In this document: piece after piece, positions 25,496 through 34,378 of the stretch
Numbering within the stretch: position 1 is the first letter of the stretch
Layout of the letters: the number at the start of each line of letters is the position of its first letter
DNA from: Bacillus sp. EB600
GTDB lineage: Bacteria; Bacillota; Bacilli; Bacillales; Cytobacillaceae
Reading direction: 5' to 3'
Assembly: GCF_024494385.1 (NCBI RefSeq)
Contig: NZ_JAEVLT010000006.1
Span: 124,001 to 188,000 of the forward strand
DNA length: 64,000 bases
The notes under the pieces: generated by a model
What the model was told of the DNA's origin: nothing
Database searches by the model: none
Seen by the model: the letters and a program-made list of their open reading frames with translations, nothing else
Position numbers and translations under genes: made by a program

Positions 25496-28113
25496 ATACA
25501 ACATTATCATTACCCGAAATAGTAAATTGGGAAACGGAACCTGATTACCTTGATCTTAACGATTTAGTTAAATCAGCAAGCAAAGTCATAGCACCGCTTG
25601 GGCCTATTAACACGTTTGCTGCACGTAACCCCTGGGTGGGCTTGGAGGGACAACCGTTTGAACAAGTGGCACGCAGGATCAAAGCTACTTGTGATGTAGA
25701 AATCTATCCTAATGATTCCATCTTTCTGTCTGCATGGAAACGCGGGGAGATTAATCAGGATTTTTTAGAAAAGGAACTTCAAAAGTGGCTTGATTCACAA
25801 TATCTAGACCTGCCTCGTGAGGTTGCAGAGCGGTTCTGCAGGGCTGCTCTTATGCTAAATAAGCCAACTTCCAAGCAGCAATTAACTATACCTGGGTTAA
25901 AGAGCTTGGCAAAGAAACTAAGTCGTTTTAATTCCCAGATTATCGAAAAACATTCTGTACAAACATATAGTCAGCGATTAGAACAGCTGGGGGGTGGGAT
26001 GATGGCTCACGATCTCAATCGTCATGTAATCAAGTGGTGTAAATTGTTCTTGGATGAGTCCCAGGCTGTCTGGTCCATGCCTAATCGCGAAGAAGGTTTC
26101 TATCACACATGGCGGGGACTTGTTCAGCATGACCCGGCACTTAGTCATACGATACGTAAACAACTAAATGATTTGCCAAAAGAGTCTGACGAAGCTTTAT
26201 TGGAAGCTTTATTGGCACTTGAAATCCCTTATTCAGAGATACAGGACTATCTAAAAGCTCATTTACTTGCCTTACCAGGCTGGGCAGGAATGATGCTTTG
26301 GCGCTCGCATCAATCAACCCAAGAAAATTCACTGCTAACAGACTATTTGGCTGTCCGAATTTACATGGAATGGGCCTTGATCAAACCACATCTTCCCTTA
26401 ACAGAACAAAGAACGGAGGATAAAGGACTTCTAGAATCATTGATTGTAGCCTGGGTCCAGTGGGGTAATTTGCCAATCAACGCATGGTCAAAGTTATCCT
26501 CTGCAGAACGAAAAGCTCGTTTGACTCTTGCTTATCGATTTGATAAGATTCTTCGCAATCAGCTTTGGCTTGAAGCATGGGAAAAAACATACGAAGATCA
26601 ATTAATGAAAATGATTACACTGAAACAGCATACAACAGCAGAAATCGAAAGGCCTGCATTGGCACAATTGGTATTTTGTATTGATGTACGTTCAGAGCCT
26701 TTTCGCCGCAAACTTGAAAAAGAAGGCCCGTTTGAGACCTTTGGAACAGCCGGTTTTTTCGGATTGCCAATTGAAACCAACGAGCTTGGAAGTAAGCACA
26801 GCCATAATTCTTTACCGGTTATGTTCAATCCGCAATTCAAAGTAAAAGAAACTTTACCTGAGTTTGAACTAAATCAATATCAACAGCGGCAACAAGCGGC
26901 AAATTCACTGAGCTGCACATTTAAAACGATGAAACATAACATGCTTTCCAGCATGGTGCTGCCAGAGATAAGTGGCCCCTGGCTTAGCATGCAAACGCTG
27001 GCTCGCAGCTTTGTTCCACGAAGAGCAGGTCTTGTCTTCCGCAAACTTCGCGAAACATGGCTGCATAAACCTTCCACGGAACTGTCACTCGATCATGTGC
27101 TCACTTCAGAAATGGAACTGCCGCTTGGGTTTTCGGAGGATGAAAAAGTTCACTATGTACGACAAGCTTTAAAAATGATGGGGCTTACAGATCATTTCGC
27201 GCCTTTAGTGGTTATTTGCGGACATGGGAGCCACAGCACCAACAATCCATATGCGTCAGCATTAGACTGTGGGGCATGCGGAGGAGCATCTAGCGGCTTT
27301 AATGCACGGATACTGGCAGCATTGTGTAACCTTCCAATGGTAAGGCAGACCCTCGCATCAGAGGGGATTTCGATTCCGAAAGAAACAGTTTTCGCGGCAG
27401 CTGAGCATATCACGACACTTGATGAATTGCATTGGCTTTATGTTCCTGAACTTTCAGATGCTGCTCAAGAATCATTTAATCGGGTCCAAGCCGCGTTGCC
27501 AAAAGTTAGTGAGGAAGCAAATGCCGAGCGAATAGTGCAATTACCAAACCTTGGATCCCATCACAAGAATCCAAAAGCTGAAGCCCAACGTATTGCAGAA
27601 GATTGGAGTGAGGTACGCCCGGAATGGGGATTGGCGCGTAACGCCGCGTTTATCATTGGGGAACGCACGCTTACCCAAGAGTGCAATTTGGGTGGACGAG
27701 TTTTTCTCAATAACTATAATTGGAAGAAGGATAAAAATGGTGCTCTGCTTGCCAACATTATCTCTGGACCGGCAACTGTTGCCCAATGGATTAACCTGCA
27801 ATATTATGCGTCTACAGTTGCCCCTCATTATTATGGCAGCGGTAATAAAACCACTCAGACAGTAACAGCTGGTCTTGGAGTCATGCAGGGAAACGCAAGT
27901 GACTTATTATCCGGACTTCCTTGGCAGTCCGTGATGCAATCGGATCAAGAGGCTTATCACGATCCACTGCGTTTATTGGTGGTGATCCAAGCACCAAGGG
28001 AGTATGTGAAACGTTTGCTGGATAATGATCATGCGTTTCTCCAAAAAGTCCAAAACGGTTGGATCCGGCTTGCATCCATCGATCCAGAAGGAAACTGGGA
28101 GAGTTGGTCTTAA
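25492..28113 (+). CDS. dabA: DabA inorganic carbon transporter subunit (DUF2309)
   Basis: An 873-residue DUF2309 protein, the YbcC/MpsB type. The carbonic-anhydrase-like zinc site is complete: Cys396 and Asp398 in FCIDVRSEPFRR, and His578 and Cys593 in CGHGSHSTNNP...LDCGACGG. The spacing (C-x-D; H then C fifteen residues on) equals that of characterised DabA. With DabB it forms an energised CO2-to-bicarbonate pump; in staphylococci the equivalent MpsAB supports growth at ambient CO2. The start overlaps dabB and has AAGGAGG at good spacing. No terminator with a T-run is evident after it, so downstream genes may be cotranscribed. Confidence 0.92.
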   Translation: MNTTLSLPEIVNWETEPDYLDLNDLVKSASKVIAPLGPINTFAARNPWVGLEGQPFEQVARRIKATCDVEIYPNDSIFLSAWKRGEINQDFLEKELQKWLDSQYLDLPREVAERFCRAALMLNKPTSKQQLTIPGLKSLAKKLSRFNSQIIEKHSVQTYSQRLEQLGGGMMAHDLNRHVIKWCKLFLDESQAVWSMPNREEGFYHTWRGLVQHDPALSHTIRKQLNDLPKESDEALLEALLALEIPYSEIQDYLKAHLLALPGWAGMMLWRSHQSTQENSLLTDYLAVRIYMEWALIKPHLPLTEQRTEDKGLLESLIVAWVQWGNLPINAWSKLSSAERKARLTLAYRFDKILRNQLWLEAWEKTYEDQLMKMITLKQHTTAEIERPALAQLVFCIDVRSEPFRRKLEKEGPFETFGTAGFFGLPIETNELGSKHSHNSLPVMFNPQFKVKETLPEFELNQYQQRQQAANSLSCTFKTMKHNMLSSMVLPEISGPWLSMQTLARSFVPRRAGLVFRKLRETWLHKPSTELSLDHVLTSEMELPLGFSEDEKVHYVRQALKMMGLTDHFAPLVVICGHGSHSTNNPYASALDCGACGGASSGFNARILAALCNLPMVRQTLASEGISIPKETVFAAAEHITTLDELHWLYVPELSDAAQESFNRVQAALPKVSEEANAERIVQLPNLGSHHKNPKAEAQRIAEDWSEVRPEWGLARNAAFIIGERTLTQECNLGGRVFLNNYNWKKDKNGALLANIISGPATVAQWINLQYYASTVAPHYYGSGNKTTQTVTAGLGVMQGNASDLLSGLPWQSVMQSDQEAYHDPLRLLVVIQAPREYVKRLLDNDHAFLQKVQNGWIRLASIDPEGNWESWS

Positions 28114-28313
28114 CTACTTTCCCAGTTTACTGATAAGGATCTAACATGTGTCTTGTGAGAAGGTTTCTTTGCTTTCTCGTGGTTTAAAATGAAACAATAC
28201 AATTCTAAATACAGTTCTGGTAGAAAATATTATTTTCAATAATAATATGGTATAACCAAGGTATTCTTAGATCTATTTAACTTTTTATAAAGGGAGAAGG
28301 AAAAGAACGCACT

Positions 28314-28679
28314 ATGGATAAATCAAAAGGATCTCTTGAAGCAGAAATAAGTAAAGCTTTAACTCATTGGGAGAAAAATTACCTTGGACGTGGATCAGTT
28401 TCTGTTAAAACAGATATCTTGCGAGATATGATAATTGTTGTATTAAAAGGTATATTAACTCCTGCTGAATATACAGTATGTCAAGATAAAGAAGGCTTGT
28501 TATCAGTAAAAGAACATCGTAATAGTTTGGTGGAATCAGGTTTAGAAGACTTAAAGAATATTATCGTAGCGATAACTGATCACGAGGTAGTAAGTTTTCA
28601 CACTGATATAAGTACATCCACTGGAGAACGAGTTATGATATTTAAACTTTCAAGTGATTTGCAAAGTAGATTATCATAA
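28314..28679 (+). CDS. MpsC/YbcI-like DUF2294 protein
   Basis: A 121-residue DUF2294 protein. The family pattern is visible: SLEAEISKALTHWEKNYLGRG, then DMIIVVLKGILTPAE, then FHTDISTSTGERVMIF. These are called MpsC after the gene next to mpsAB in staphylococci, and B. subtilis YbcI lies in the ybcC region. It follows dabA after 200 bases, and AAAGGGAGAAGG provides the ribosome site. Its molecular role is unknown; repeated occurrence beside DAB genes suggests a regulatory or accessory part of the carbon pump. Confidence 0.8.
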   Translation: MDKSKGSLEAEISKALTHWEKNYLGRGSVSVKTDILRDMIIVVLKGILTPAEYTVCQDKEGLLSVKEHRNSLVESGLEDLKNIIVAITDHEVVSFHTDISTSTGERVMIFKLSSDLQSRLS

Positions 28680-28827
28680 AAACAATTGGATCTCTTCTAA
28701 ACATTATTATTTCACTTTACAAATAAAATTTTGCTGTGCAATTCACGTTACGAATAGTTTTTTGGGAAAAGGTGTCAAAGTAAATTGTATTAGGAGCAAA
28801 ATTCAAATCATTAATGGGGTGAATGTA

Positions 28828-29325
28828 ATGGATTTAGATGAAAAGAAAAAAGTGCTATTTGTGGTTGGAATGGAGCACAAAATGGAAAATTTAATTAAAC
28901 AGAAGACCAATATCAAGCCGGAAAGTATCTTAATCTTGCAAAGCTATGAACCAGTAATTTCACCTTTTGGAGATTTAATGAGGGACATAATCTATGTAGT
29001 TTTTGAAGAAAAAGTTGAGGAAATAATTGTGGTCGCCACTAAATATGAGCAAAAGTATCCATTAAATATACTTAACAAGATATGTGAAAATAAAGAATTA
29101 CAGGAGAAAGTACAAACATTAGACTATCTTTTTAAACATAGCATGCCAGAATTTCCTAAAGGCAATATAAGTGTATGGTTAGAGAGCAATAAAACCTGGT
29201 CTGATCATGTACAGAATAACGTGAACGTCATTCGCAATCATCCGTTGATGCCGTCTGATGTAAAGGTCATGGAATTATTTATCGAGATAGAGAACGAAAA
29301 ACGATCAGAAATTGGGACTTGCTGA
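28828..29325 (+). CDS. Carbonic-anhydrase-like protein without zinc ligands (YbcF-like)
   Basis: A 165-residue protein whose N-terminal half follows the beta-carbonic-anhydrase pattern (KKKVLFVVGMEHKM, SPFGDLMRDIIYVVF, VEEIIVVATKYEQ) while every catalytic residue is replaced: the first zinc Cys is Gly14, the Asp of the Asp-Arg pair is Glu16, and the His and Cys of the HxxC motif are Ala70 and Tyr73. It is therefore probably a non-catalytic homologue. Position beside dabA and DUF2294 parallels B. subtilis ybcF. The start at 28828 has GGGGTG nearby; the open frame reaches upstream to 28654 but that part overlaps the previous gene. Confidence 0.65.
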   Translation: MDLDEKKKVLFVVGMEHKMENLIKQKTNIKPESILILQSYEPVISPFGDLMRDIIYVVFEEKVEEIIVVATKYEQKYPLNILNKICENKELQEKVQTLDYLFKHSMPEFPKGNISVWLESNKTWSDHVQNNVNVIRNHPLMPSDVKVMELFIEIENEKRSEIGTC

Positions 29326-29338
29326 GAAACAATTTTGG

Positions 29339-29363
29339 GCGAACAGTGATTATCACTGTTCGC
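29339..29363. terminator. Short perfect hairpin between convergent genes
   Basis: GCGAACAGTGA and TCACTGTTCGC form an 11-bp perfect stem with a three-base loop just after the YbcF-like gene and before the convergent YuiD-like gene. No T-run is present on either side, so termination may be weak. Confidence 0.5.
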
Positions 29364-29373
29364 TATGCAATGA

Positions 29374-29847
29374 TTAATTGAATGGATAAAAATAATAGGT
29401 TAAAACCCCAACGATGATGCCGGTTATCACTCCAAATAACACCTCAGCCGGCTGATGTCCCAATAATTCTTTTAATTTCTCTCTGGACTCCGTTTTCTTC
29501 AAATTGGGGTCCTTTAAGGTTTCAATAAGACTGTTGAAATCAGCTAATAATTTATTTAAAACTTCCGCATGGTATCCAGCATGTCGTCGAACGCCCGTAG
29601 CATCATGCATAACAATAGCTGATACGACAACGCAAATGGCAAACTCATTTGAATAAAATCCTGAGGTGATCCCGATTGCTGTTGTTAAGGAAATTATTGC
29701 AGCAGTATGAGAACTGGGCATTCCACCAGTGCTAAACATGAGGTTCCATTTTAATTCTCCTGACGTTAAAAAGTGAATAGGAATTTTTGCGAATTGGGCA
29801 ATCAACATTCCTAATAGAGCAGCTAAAATTGGATAGGATAATATCAT
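29374..29847 (-). CDS. YuiD-like divergent PAP2 family membrane protein
   Basis: A 157-residue membrane protein of the DUF212 (divergent PAP2) family. Conserved motifs are GGMPSSHTAAI, MHDATGVRRHAGYHAEVLN and ELLGHQPAEVLFG. B. subtilis YuiD is the same length. The PSSH and HxxxVRxxA elements resemble PAP2 active-site motifs in altered order; activity is not established. It has four to five helices and is a single gene converging on the DAB operon. Confidence 0.88.
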   Translation of the reverse strand: MILSYPILAALLGMLIAQFAKIPIHFLTSGELKWNLMFSTGGMPSSHTAAIISLTTAIGITSGFYSNEFAICVVVSAIVMHDATGVRRHAGYHAEVLNKLLADFNSLIETLKDPNLKKTESREKLKELLGHQPAEVLFGVITGIIVGVLTYYFYPFN

Positions 29848-30032
29848 TTTGTCCTGCTTACTATAATCTATATTAAACTATCGGATTTGCACCGGAAACA
29901 GGTGAGGTTGCTGCCGCAAATAGATTTAGTAAGCCAGGGTTCACACTCCTTTAAATTGGATTTGGAATGATTCATCCCACAAAATTTATGGAAAAGATTT
30001 CACAACTCCATGGATGTTCCCGTTTAAATAGG
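29848..30032. other. Intergenic region with unassigned open stretch
   Basis: No intact gene. On the - strand a 23-residue stretch (NLFAAATSPVSGANPIV at its end) stops near 29878, with no start signal; it may be another gene scrap. The remainder adjoins the decayed GntR gene. Confidence 0.25.
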
Positions 30033-30251
30033 TTATTCTTTGTAGCTTCTTTTAGAAAGGCAATGGCAACTTAACAAATTTGGCATTCCACCCGCTAGTG
30101 TATGATCAGACGCAAGTGACTGTACCGAGGGCAGTGCGTCATCACCTGGACTAAATTCTTGTTCCGCAATGCAAGCAATAATTTGGTGCTTTAGCTGCGT
30201 ATAAAACGGTTCTGCTGATTTCAGATCAAGCGTAATATACACAATTTCCAA
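30033..30251 (-). pseudogene. GntR (YtrA-type) regulator remnant
   Basis: The first 50 residues match the DNA-binding start of YtrA-type GntR regulators: SAEPFYTQLKHQIIA and ALPSVQSLASD. An inserted residue (PGDDALPS) and an unrelated tail after SLASD, where the recognition helix should be, show that it is broken. The remaining half of the wing-helix domain and any effector domain are gone. GGAGTTGG at the start and a GTG/TTG codon near 30240 are remains of its initiation site. Confidence 0.7.
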
Positions 30252-30460
30252 CTCCTTTCATTATTACTTATATATATATTGTAGAACAGTTATAACAAAA
30301 ATTCGATGGTTTTGCTGAGACGACTGTTCCTGCATTAGCAAAGTCAAGAATCCTTGGGCACGATATGAAGTTGGTAAAAAAAATGATTGATTCGTAGTCT
30401 GGTTCAATGGCAAGCGGTTCCGATTCCCACGGATTAATGTTAAAATGAAACTAAAATGTA
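30252..30460. other. Intergenic region with a decayed coding scrap
   Basis: Between about 30304 and 30405 the + strand carries an open stretch (TTVPALAKSRILGHDMK, then a TAG) without a start. It looks like a gene end of unknown family. Together with the GntR remnant it marks this interval as a site of gene loss. Confidence 0.25.
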
Positions 30461-30492
30461 AGCCGTTCAGTGAACTCTCACTAGGACGGTTT
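30461..30492 (+). terminator. Hairpin with T-run
   Basis: CCGTTCAGTGA and TCACTAGGACGG pair with one internal mismatch, followed by TTTTTTT. It has no intact gene upstream and so probably belonged to the decayed gene before it. Confidence 0.6.
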
Positions 30493-30633
30493 TTTTCTTT
30501 TTCTATGTTTGTTCATTGAATGTTCATCGTTAATTGGTAAAATAGATATTGGTTTTTATGTTCACTATTACTATATAATTAAACCAAAATGAAACTATAT
30601 ATTAAGATTTATGCTAGAAAGCAGGTACAAAAC

Positions 30634-32571
30634 ATGCACAATTTGGTTCAAAAAAATCAAATTATCTTCAATCTTGGCTTTTTCTTTTTGGTTGTATTCT
30701 TCCTTTGGATGAAAACATATATTGCTCAATTAACACAATTTGACCTAGGTGTAGGAAACAATTTACAAAAATTTCTATTATTTTTAAATCCACTAGGGTC
30801 TTCACTATTCTTTTTAGGGTTTTCTTTTTTCTTTAAGGGAAGGAAAAAGTATATCACGATTATCGTTTTTGACTTTCTATTATCTTTTCTTTTATATGCA
30901 AATATTTTATTTTACCGATTCTTTAATGATTTTATTACACTACCCACTTTAACCCAAACGCAAAATTTTGGTGATGTAAGTGGGAGTGTTGGTTCCCTTT
31001 TAAAACCTTATGATTTTTTATTCTTCGTTGATATTATCATTTTGATCGGATTACTTGCTTTTCGTTTTGTGAAAATTGAAGTGAAAGACATGAAATGGAA
31101 TAAGGTATCAGCTTTATTTCTAATGTCACTGGCTATCTCTTTGGTTAATCTCGGATTAGCAGAAACAGACCGTCCAGAATTATTAACCAGAGGATTTGAC
31201 AGAAATTATATTGTAAAATATCTAGGAATGTACAATTACACCATTTATGATGCGGTTAATAGTACGAAAGCATCCGCACAAAAGGTTATGGCAAGCAGCG
31301 ACGATATGACGGAAATTATCAATTATGCAAAATCAAAATATGCTGAGCCCAATCCGGTTTACTATGGTGCCGGAAGAGGAATGAATGTCATTTACTTGCA
31401 TCTTGAATCTACACAAAACTTCCTCATTAATTACAGATTAAGTGGAGAAGAAGTAACCCCATTTTTAAATTCTTTGACTAAAGATGCTAACACCCTTTAT
31501 TTTGATAATTTCTTCCATCAAACTGGCCAAGGTAAAACATCTGATGCTGAATTTATGCTCGAAAATTCATTGTACGGGTTACCTCAAGGTTCAGCTTTTA
31601 CAACAAAGGGCTTGAATACATTTGATGCAGCTCCAGCTATTTTGGGTCAGCAGGGATATACATCTGCGGTGTTCCATGGAAATTCAGGAAGTTTCTGGAA
31701 TCGTAATGAGATTTATAAATCGTTTGGTTATAATAAGTTTTTTGATGAAAACTATTATGCTATGAACCCAGAAAATCTTGTTGAATATGGGCTAATGGAT
31801 AAGCCTTTTTACGAACAGTCCATTCCACTCTTAGAAACATTGCCGCAGCCATTTTATACAAAATTTATAACGGTATCGAATCATTACCCTTACCCAATTC
31901 GTGATGCAGATGCTACGATTGCACCGGCTACAACAGGTGATAAATCTGTGGATACGTACTTCCAGACAGCTCGTTATGCAGACGAAGCGGTGCAGCAATT
32001 TTTTGCTTATTTACAGCAATCTGGATTCCTTGACCGTTCGATTATTGTTATGTACGGTGACCATTATGGAATTTCAGAAAATCACAATAAAGCAATGGAA
32101 AAAGTTCTTGGAAAAGAAGTAACACCTTTTGAAAGTACCGGTCTACAAAGGGTGCCATTATTCATTCGTGTCCCAGGTATCCAAGGTGGAGTGAACCACG
32201 AATACGGTGGACAAATTGACATTCTTCCAACCCTTCTTCACCTGCTGGGGATTGATACAAAAAATTACATTCAATTCGGAACAGACCTATTATCCGAACA
32301 GCATGATGACCTTGTTCCGTTCCGAAATGGTGACTTTGTAAGTCCGATTATCACGTCTATTGATGGCAAATTCTATGATTCAACAACAGGAATGAAAGTA
32401 CAAAATGTTCACCTGGAAGAATCTAAGCAATACCAGAAAACGGTAGAACAAAAATTATCTCTTTCAGATCGGGTAGTTAATGGTGATTTATTACGGTTCT
32501 ATACTCCTGAAGGCTTTATTCCAGTAGATCGTTCAGAATACAAATATAATGAAGCGAAGAATAAGAAATAA
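30634..32571 (+). CDS. Lipoteichoic acid synthase family protein (LtaS-like)
   Basis: A 645-residue membrane sulfatase-fold enzyme. Five N-terminal helices (to about residue 190) are followed by a linker and the extracellular phosphatase-superfamily domain. The threonine nucleophile is Thr302 in GQGKTSDAEF; IYLHLES, FHGNSGSFWNRN and MYGDHYGISENHN supply the manganese-binding residues. It polymerises glycerol phosphate from phosphatidylglycerol or primes the chain; Bacillus species carry several paralogues (LtaS, YfnI, YqgS, YvgJ) and I cannot say which this is. The ATG at 30634 is preferred to 30589 on ribosome-site grounds. A terminator follows at once. Confidence 0.9.
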   Translation: MHNLVQKNQIIFNLGFFFLVVFFLWMKTYIAQLTQFDLGVGNNLQKFLLFLNPLGSSLFFLGFSFFFKGRKKYITIIVFDFLLSFLLYANILFYRFFNDFITLPTLTQTQNFGDVSGSVGSLLKPYDFLFFVDIIILIGLLAFRFVKIEVKDMKWNKVSALFLMSLAISLVNLGLAETDRPELLTRGFDRNYIVKYLGMYNYTIYDAVNSTKASAQKVMASSDDMTEIINYAKSKYAEPNPVYYGAGRGMNVIYLHLESTQNFLINYRLSGEEVTPFLNSLTKDANTLYFDNFFHQTGQGKTSDAEFMLENSLYGLPQGSAFTTKGLNTFDAAPAILGQQGYTSAVFHGNSGSFWNRNEIYKSFGYNKFFDENYYAMNPENLVEYGLMDKPFYEQSIPLLETLPQPFYTKFITVSNHYPYPIRDADATIAPATTGDKSVDTYFQTARYADEAVQQFFAYLQQSGFLDRSIIVMYGDHYGISENHNKAMEKVLGKEVTPFESTGLQRVPLFIRVPGIQGGVNHEYGGQIDILPTLLHLLGIDTKNYIQFGTDLLSEQHDDLVPFRNGDFVSPIITSIDGKFYDSTTGMKVQNVHLEESKQYQKTVEQKLSLSDRVVNGDLLRFYTPEGFIPVDRSEYKYNEAKNKK

Positions 32572-32612
32572 AAAAAGGCTGCCTGAAATGATATCTTTGG
32601 CAGCCTTTTTGG
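32571..32612 (+). terminator. Rho-independent terminator
   Basis: AAAAAAGGCTGCC pairs with GGCAGCCTTTTT directly after the LTA synthase stop codon. Confidence 0.9.
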
Positions 32613-32637
32613 TCGTTTAAAAATAGGAAACTGTTGT

Positions 32638-32724
32638 TCTCAGTCGGTGGGCTTCAGTCCATACGGACTTGTACAGGATGTGCTGACATCGACGTTCTTT
32701 AAGTCGGGCGCTTGCCCTTTTTTT
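32638..32724. repeat. Dispersed intergenic repeat, copy 2
   Basis: Shares CTCAGTCGGTGGGCT.CAGTCC-type sequence and a CGGGCGCTTGCCCTTTT end with the copy at 19361-19506. Like that copy it follows a terminator and ends with a T-run; no ORF is present. Confidence 0.6.
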
Positions 32725-32729
32725 AAAAA

Positions 32730-33428
32730 TTATTGTTTTAGCATTTCTACAACTAAGAAATGAGATGTTTCGTTGGCTTTGATTTGGATATCTTCTTCGA
32801 CAATTTCCATTCCATCTCTCATATCAAGAGTAATATCATTAATGGTTGATTTTCCTTCGATTTGCACTAAATAAGCTTGTCTTCCTTCTTTTACAGGGAA
32901 GCTAATTTCTTTGTCTTTATCTAGTTCTAACGAGTAGATATTAGCATCCTGATTGATTTTGATTGGTGCATTACCTTCGTTACTTGAGACCATATAAAGC
33001 CATTGATTATGGCGATCTTCGTAATTAAATTGATGATCACCATAATTTGGAGTATATCCTGCCTGATCAGGAAGAATCCATATCTGCAATAATCTTAACG
33101 TTTCATCGCCATGATTCATCTCACTGTGATAAACACCAGTTCCTGCACTCATATATTGAACATGTCCACGGGTAATCGTGTTTCCATTTCCCATACTATC
33201 CTTATGGGTAAGATTTCCTTCCACTGAATATGAAACAATTTCCATATTCTGATGTGGGTGCATTGGGAATCCAGTATGGGGGTCAATTAAATCATCGTTA
33301 ATGACCCGTAAAACTCCGAAATTGATATTTTTTGGATTATAGTACTCTGCAAATGAGAAATGAAATACACTTCTAAGCCAACCAAGATTACTTTTCCCCA
33401 TATTGTTATGATCAAGTTTTCTTAACAT
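32730..33428 (-). CDS. Pirin family protein
   Basis: A 232-residue bicupin of the pirin family (YhhW/quercetin 2,3-dioxygenase type). The N-terminal cupin has the metal site GFPMHPHQNMEIVSY (two His), then the H-x-E part in GVYHSEMNHGD. Some members oxidise quercetin with a bound metal; others act as redox sensors. GGGGAGATTTTAG precedes the ATG. An MhqR-like palindrome lies about 90 bases upstream, which suggests induction by quinones or electrophiles. A decayed second copy is at 17075-17255. Confidence 0.88.
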   Translation of the reverse strand: MLRKLDHNNMGKSNLGWLRSVFHFSFAEYYNPKNINFGVLRVINDDLIDPHTGFPMHPHQNMEIVSYSVEGNLTHKDSMGNGNTITRGHVQYMSAGTGVYHSEMNHGDETLRLLQIWILPDQAGYTPNYGDHQFNYEDRHNQWLYMVSSNEGNAPIKINQDANIYSLELDKDKEISFPVKEGRQAYLVQIEGKSTINDITLDMRDGMEIVEEDIQIKANETSHFLVVEMLKQ

Positions 33429-33517
33429 CTAAAATCTCCCCTTTTGCCCTTATGGATTTTGTGTAGTGTGAATAATTTAACCTTTTTTACTTTTAGGTAA
33501 GGTATTTTTAATATATT

Positions 33518-33535
33518 TATCTTTAATTCGAGATA
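33518..33535 (-). promoter_or_regulatory. MhqR-like operator upstream of pirin
   Basis: TATCTTTAATTCGAGATA agrees with TATCTCGAATTCGAGATA at 16 of 18 positions. It lies 90 bases upstream of the pirin start, in a suitable place for a repressor. Confidence 0.6.
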
Positions 33536-33688
33536 ATTATATAACCAATTCGATTGGATTGTCAACAAAACGTATATCATCAATTCACTTATAACTTCTT
33601 TTCAAACAAAGGTAACATAATATAAAGTGTTTATGTTATCCTCTACTTAACTGAAGTGAAAAGGGAAATAGAGAGGAGTTAGCTCAAT

Positions 33689-34282
33689 ATGTGGCCTTTT
33701 GAAAACAAAAAAAAGGATAAAGACAAAGTCGAAGGGTCAAATTATCTATCCGCACAAAAGCCAACTGAAGTAATTGAAATTGAAAAAATGGCAAATAAAC
33801 TTATTGATATACTGCATCATACCTCGAAGGAAATCATCTTTTTATGTGTTGGGTCTGATCGTTCTACAGGAGATTCACTTGGCCCAATAGTTGGTACGCT
33901 GTTAAAGGAAAAAAATATTCCCTTTCCTATTTACGGAACTTTGCAAGCGCCTGTCCATGCGCTAAATATAAAGAATGTTATCGAGGATATTCATAATACG
34001 TTTGAAGACCCGTTTATTATTGGGATCGATGCCTGCCTGGGGGATGAAAGAAAAATTGGCACCATCTTTATAAGAGAAGGATCGTTTTTTCCAGGTAAAG
34101 CACTAAATAAAGAATTACCTAGTGTGGGTGATTGTCATATAACTGCAAATGTAAATTACCTTGATCCATTTTATCCAATGCAGTCTTTAAGTAGTACGCG
34201 ATTATATACTGTCCTGAAAATTGCAGATATAATGACAAAGATTATTATTAGGAGTGTTTTTTTAATAAGGAATAGTCAATGA
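33689..34282 (+). CDS. yyaC: YyaC family spore protease-like protein (DUF1256)
   Basis: A 197-residue protein of the YyaC family, structurally related to the germination protease GPR. Conserved segments are FLCVGSDRSTGDSLGPIVGT, TLQAPVHALNI, IIGIDACLGD and GVGDCHITANV-type near residue 155. The Asp residues of GSDRSTGDSLGP correspond to a GPR-like active site. In B. subtilis yyaC is expressed in the forespore. AGAGAGGAG gives a good ribosome site. It lies 97 bases before the GntR gene, separated by that gene's own operator. Confidence 0.85.
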   Translation: MWPFENKKKDKDKVEGSNYLSAQKPTEVIEIEKMANKLIDILHHTSKEIIFLCVGSDRSTGDSLGPIVGTLLKEKNIPFPIYGTLQAPVHALNIKNVIEDIHNTFEDPFIIGIDACLGDERKIGTIFIREGSFFPGKALNKELPSVGDCHITANVNYLDPFYPMQSLSSTRLYTVLKIADIMTKIIIRSVFLIRNSQ

Positions 34283-34349
34283 ATTTGTTGTGGGTAGATA
34301 TTTTCAAAAATTTGATGATATCAAAGCCATTCAGTTATAATTAGTGTAA

Positions 34350-34360
34350 TGTATACCAAA
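34350..34360 (+). promoter_or_regulatory. GntR-type operator, site 1
   Basis: TGTATACCAAA, about 20 bases before the GntR gene at 34379. It is the first of about ten copies of a TTGGTATACCAA-type palindrome and is placed for autoregulation. Confidence 0.6.
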
Positions 34361-34378
34361 TAGGAAGAGGCGGATAAC

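Noticed and set aside
27541-27865. Overlapping frames inside dabA on both strands
   Set aside because: dabA is continuous and conserved here; the other frames have no start signals or recognisable domains.
28654-28827. Longer start for the carbonic-anhydrase-like protein
   Set aside because: It overlaps the DUF2294 gene and the sequence is not protein-like; homology to the carbonic anhydrase fold begins only after 28828.
29878-29950. Cobalamin-type riboswitch on the - strand (GGTGCAAATCCG resembles part of the conserved core)
   Set aside because: The remaining conserved boxes are missing and no cobalamin or transport gene follows; a coding scrap explains the sequence as well.
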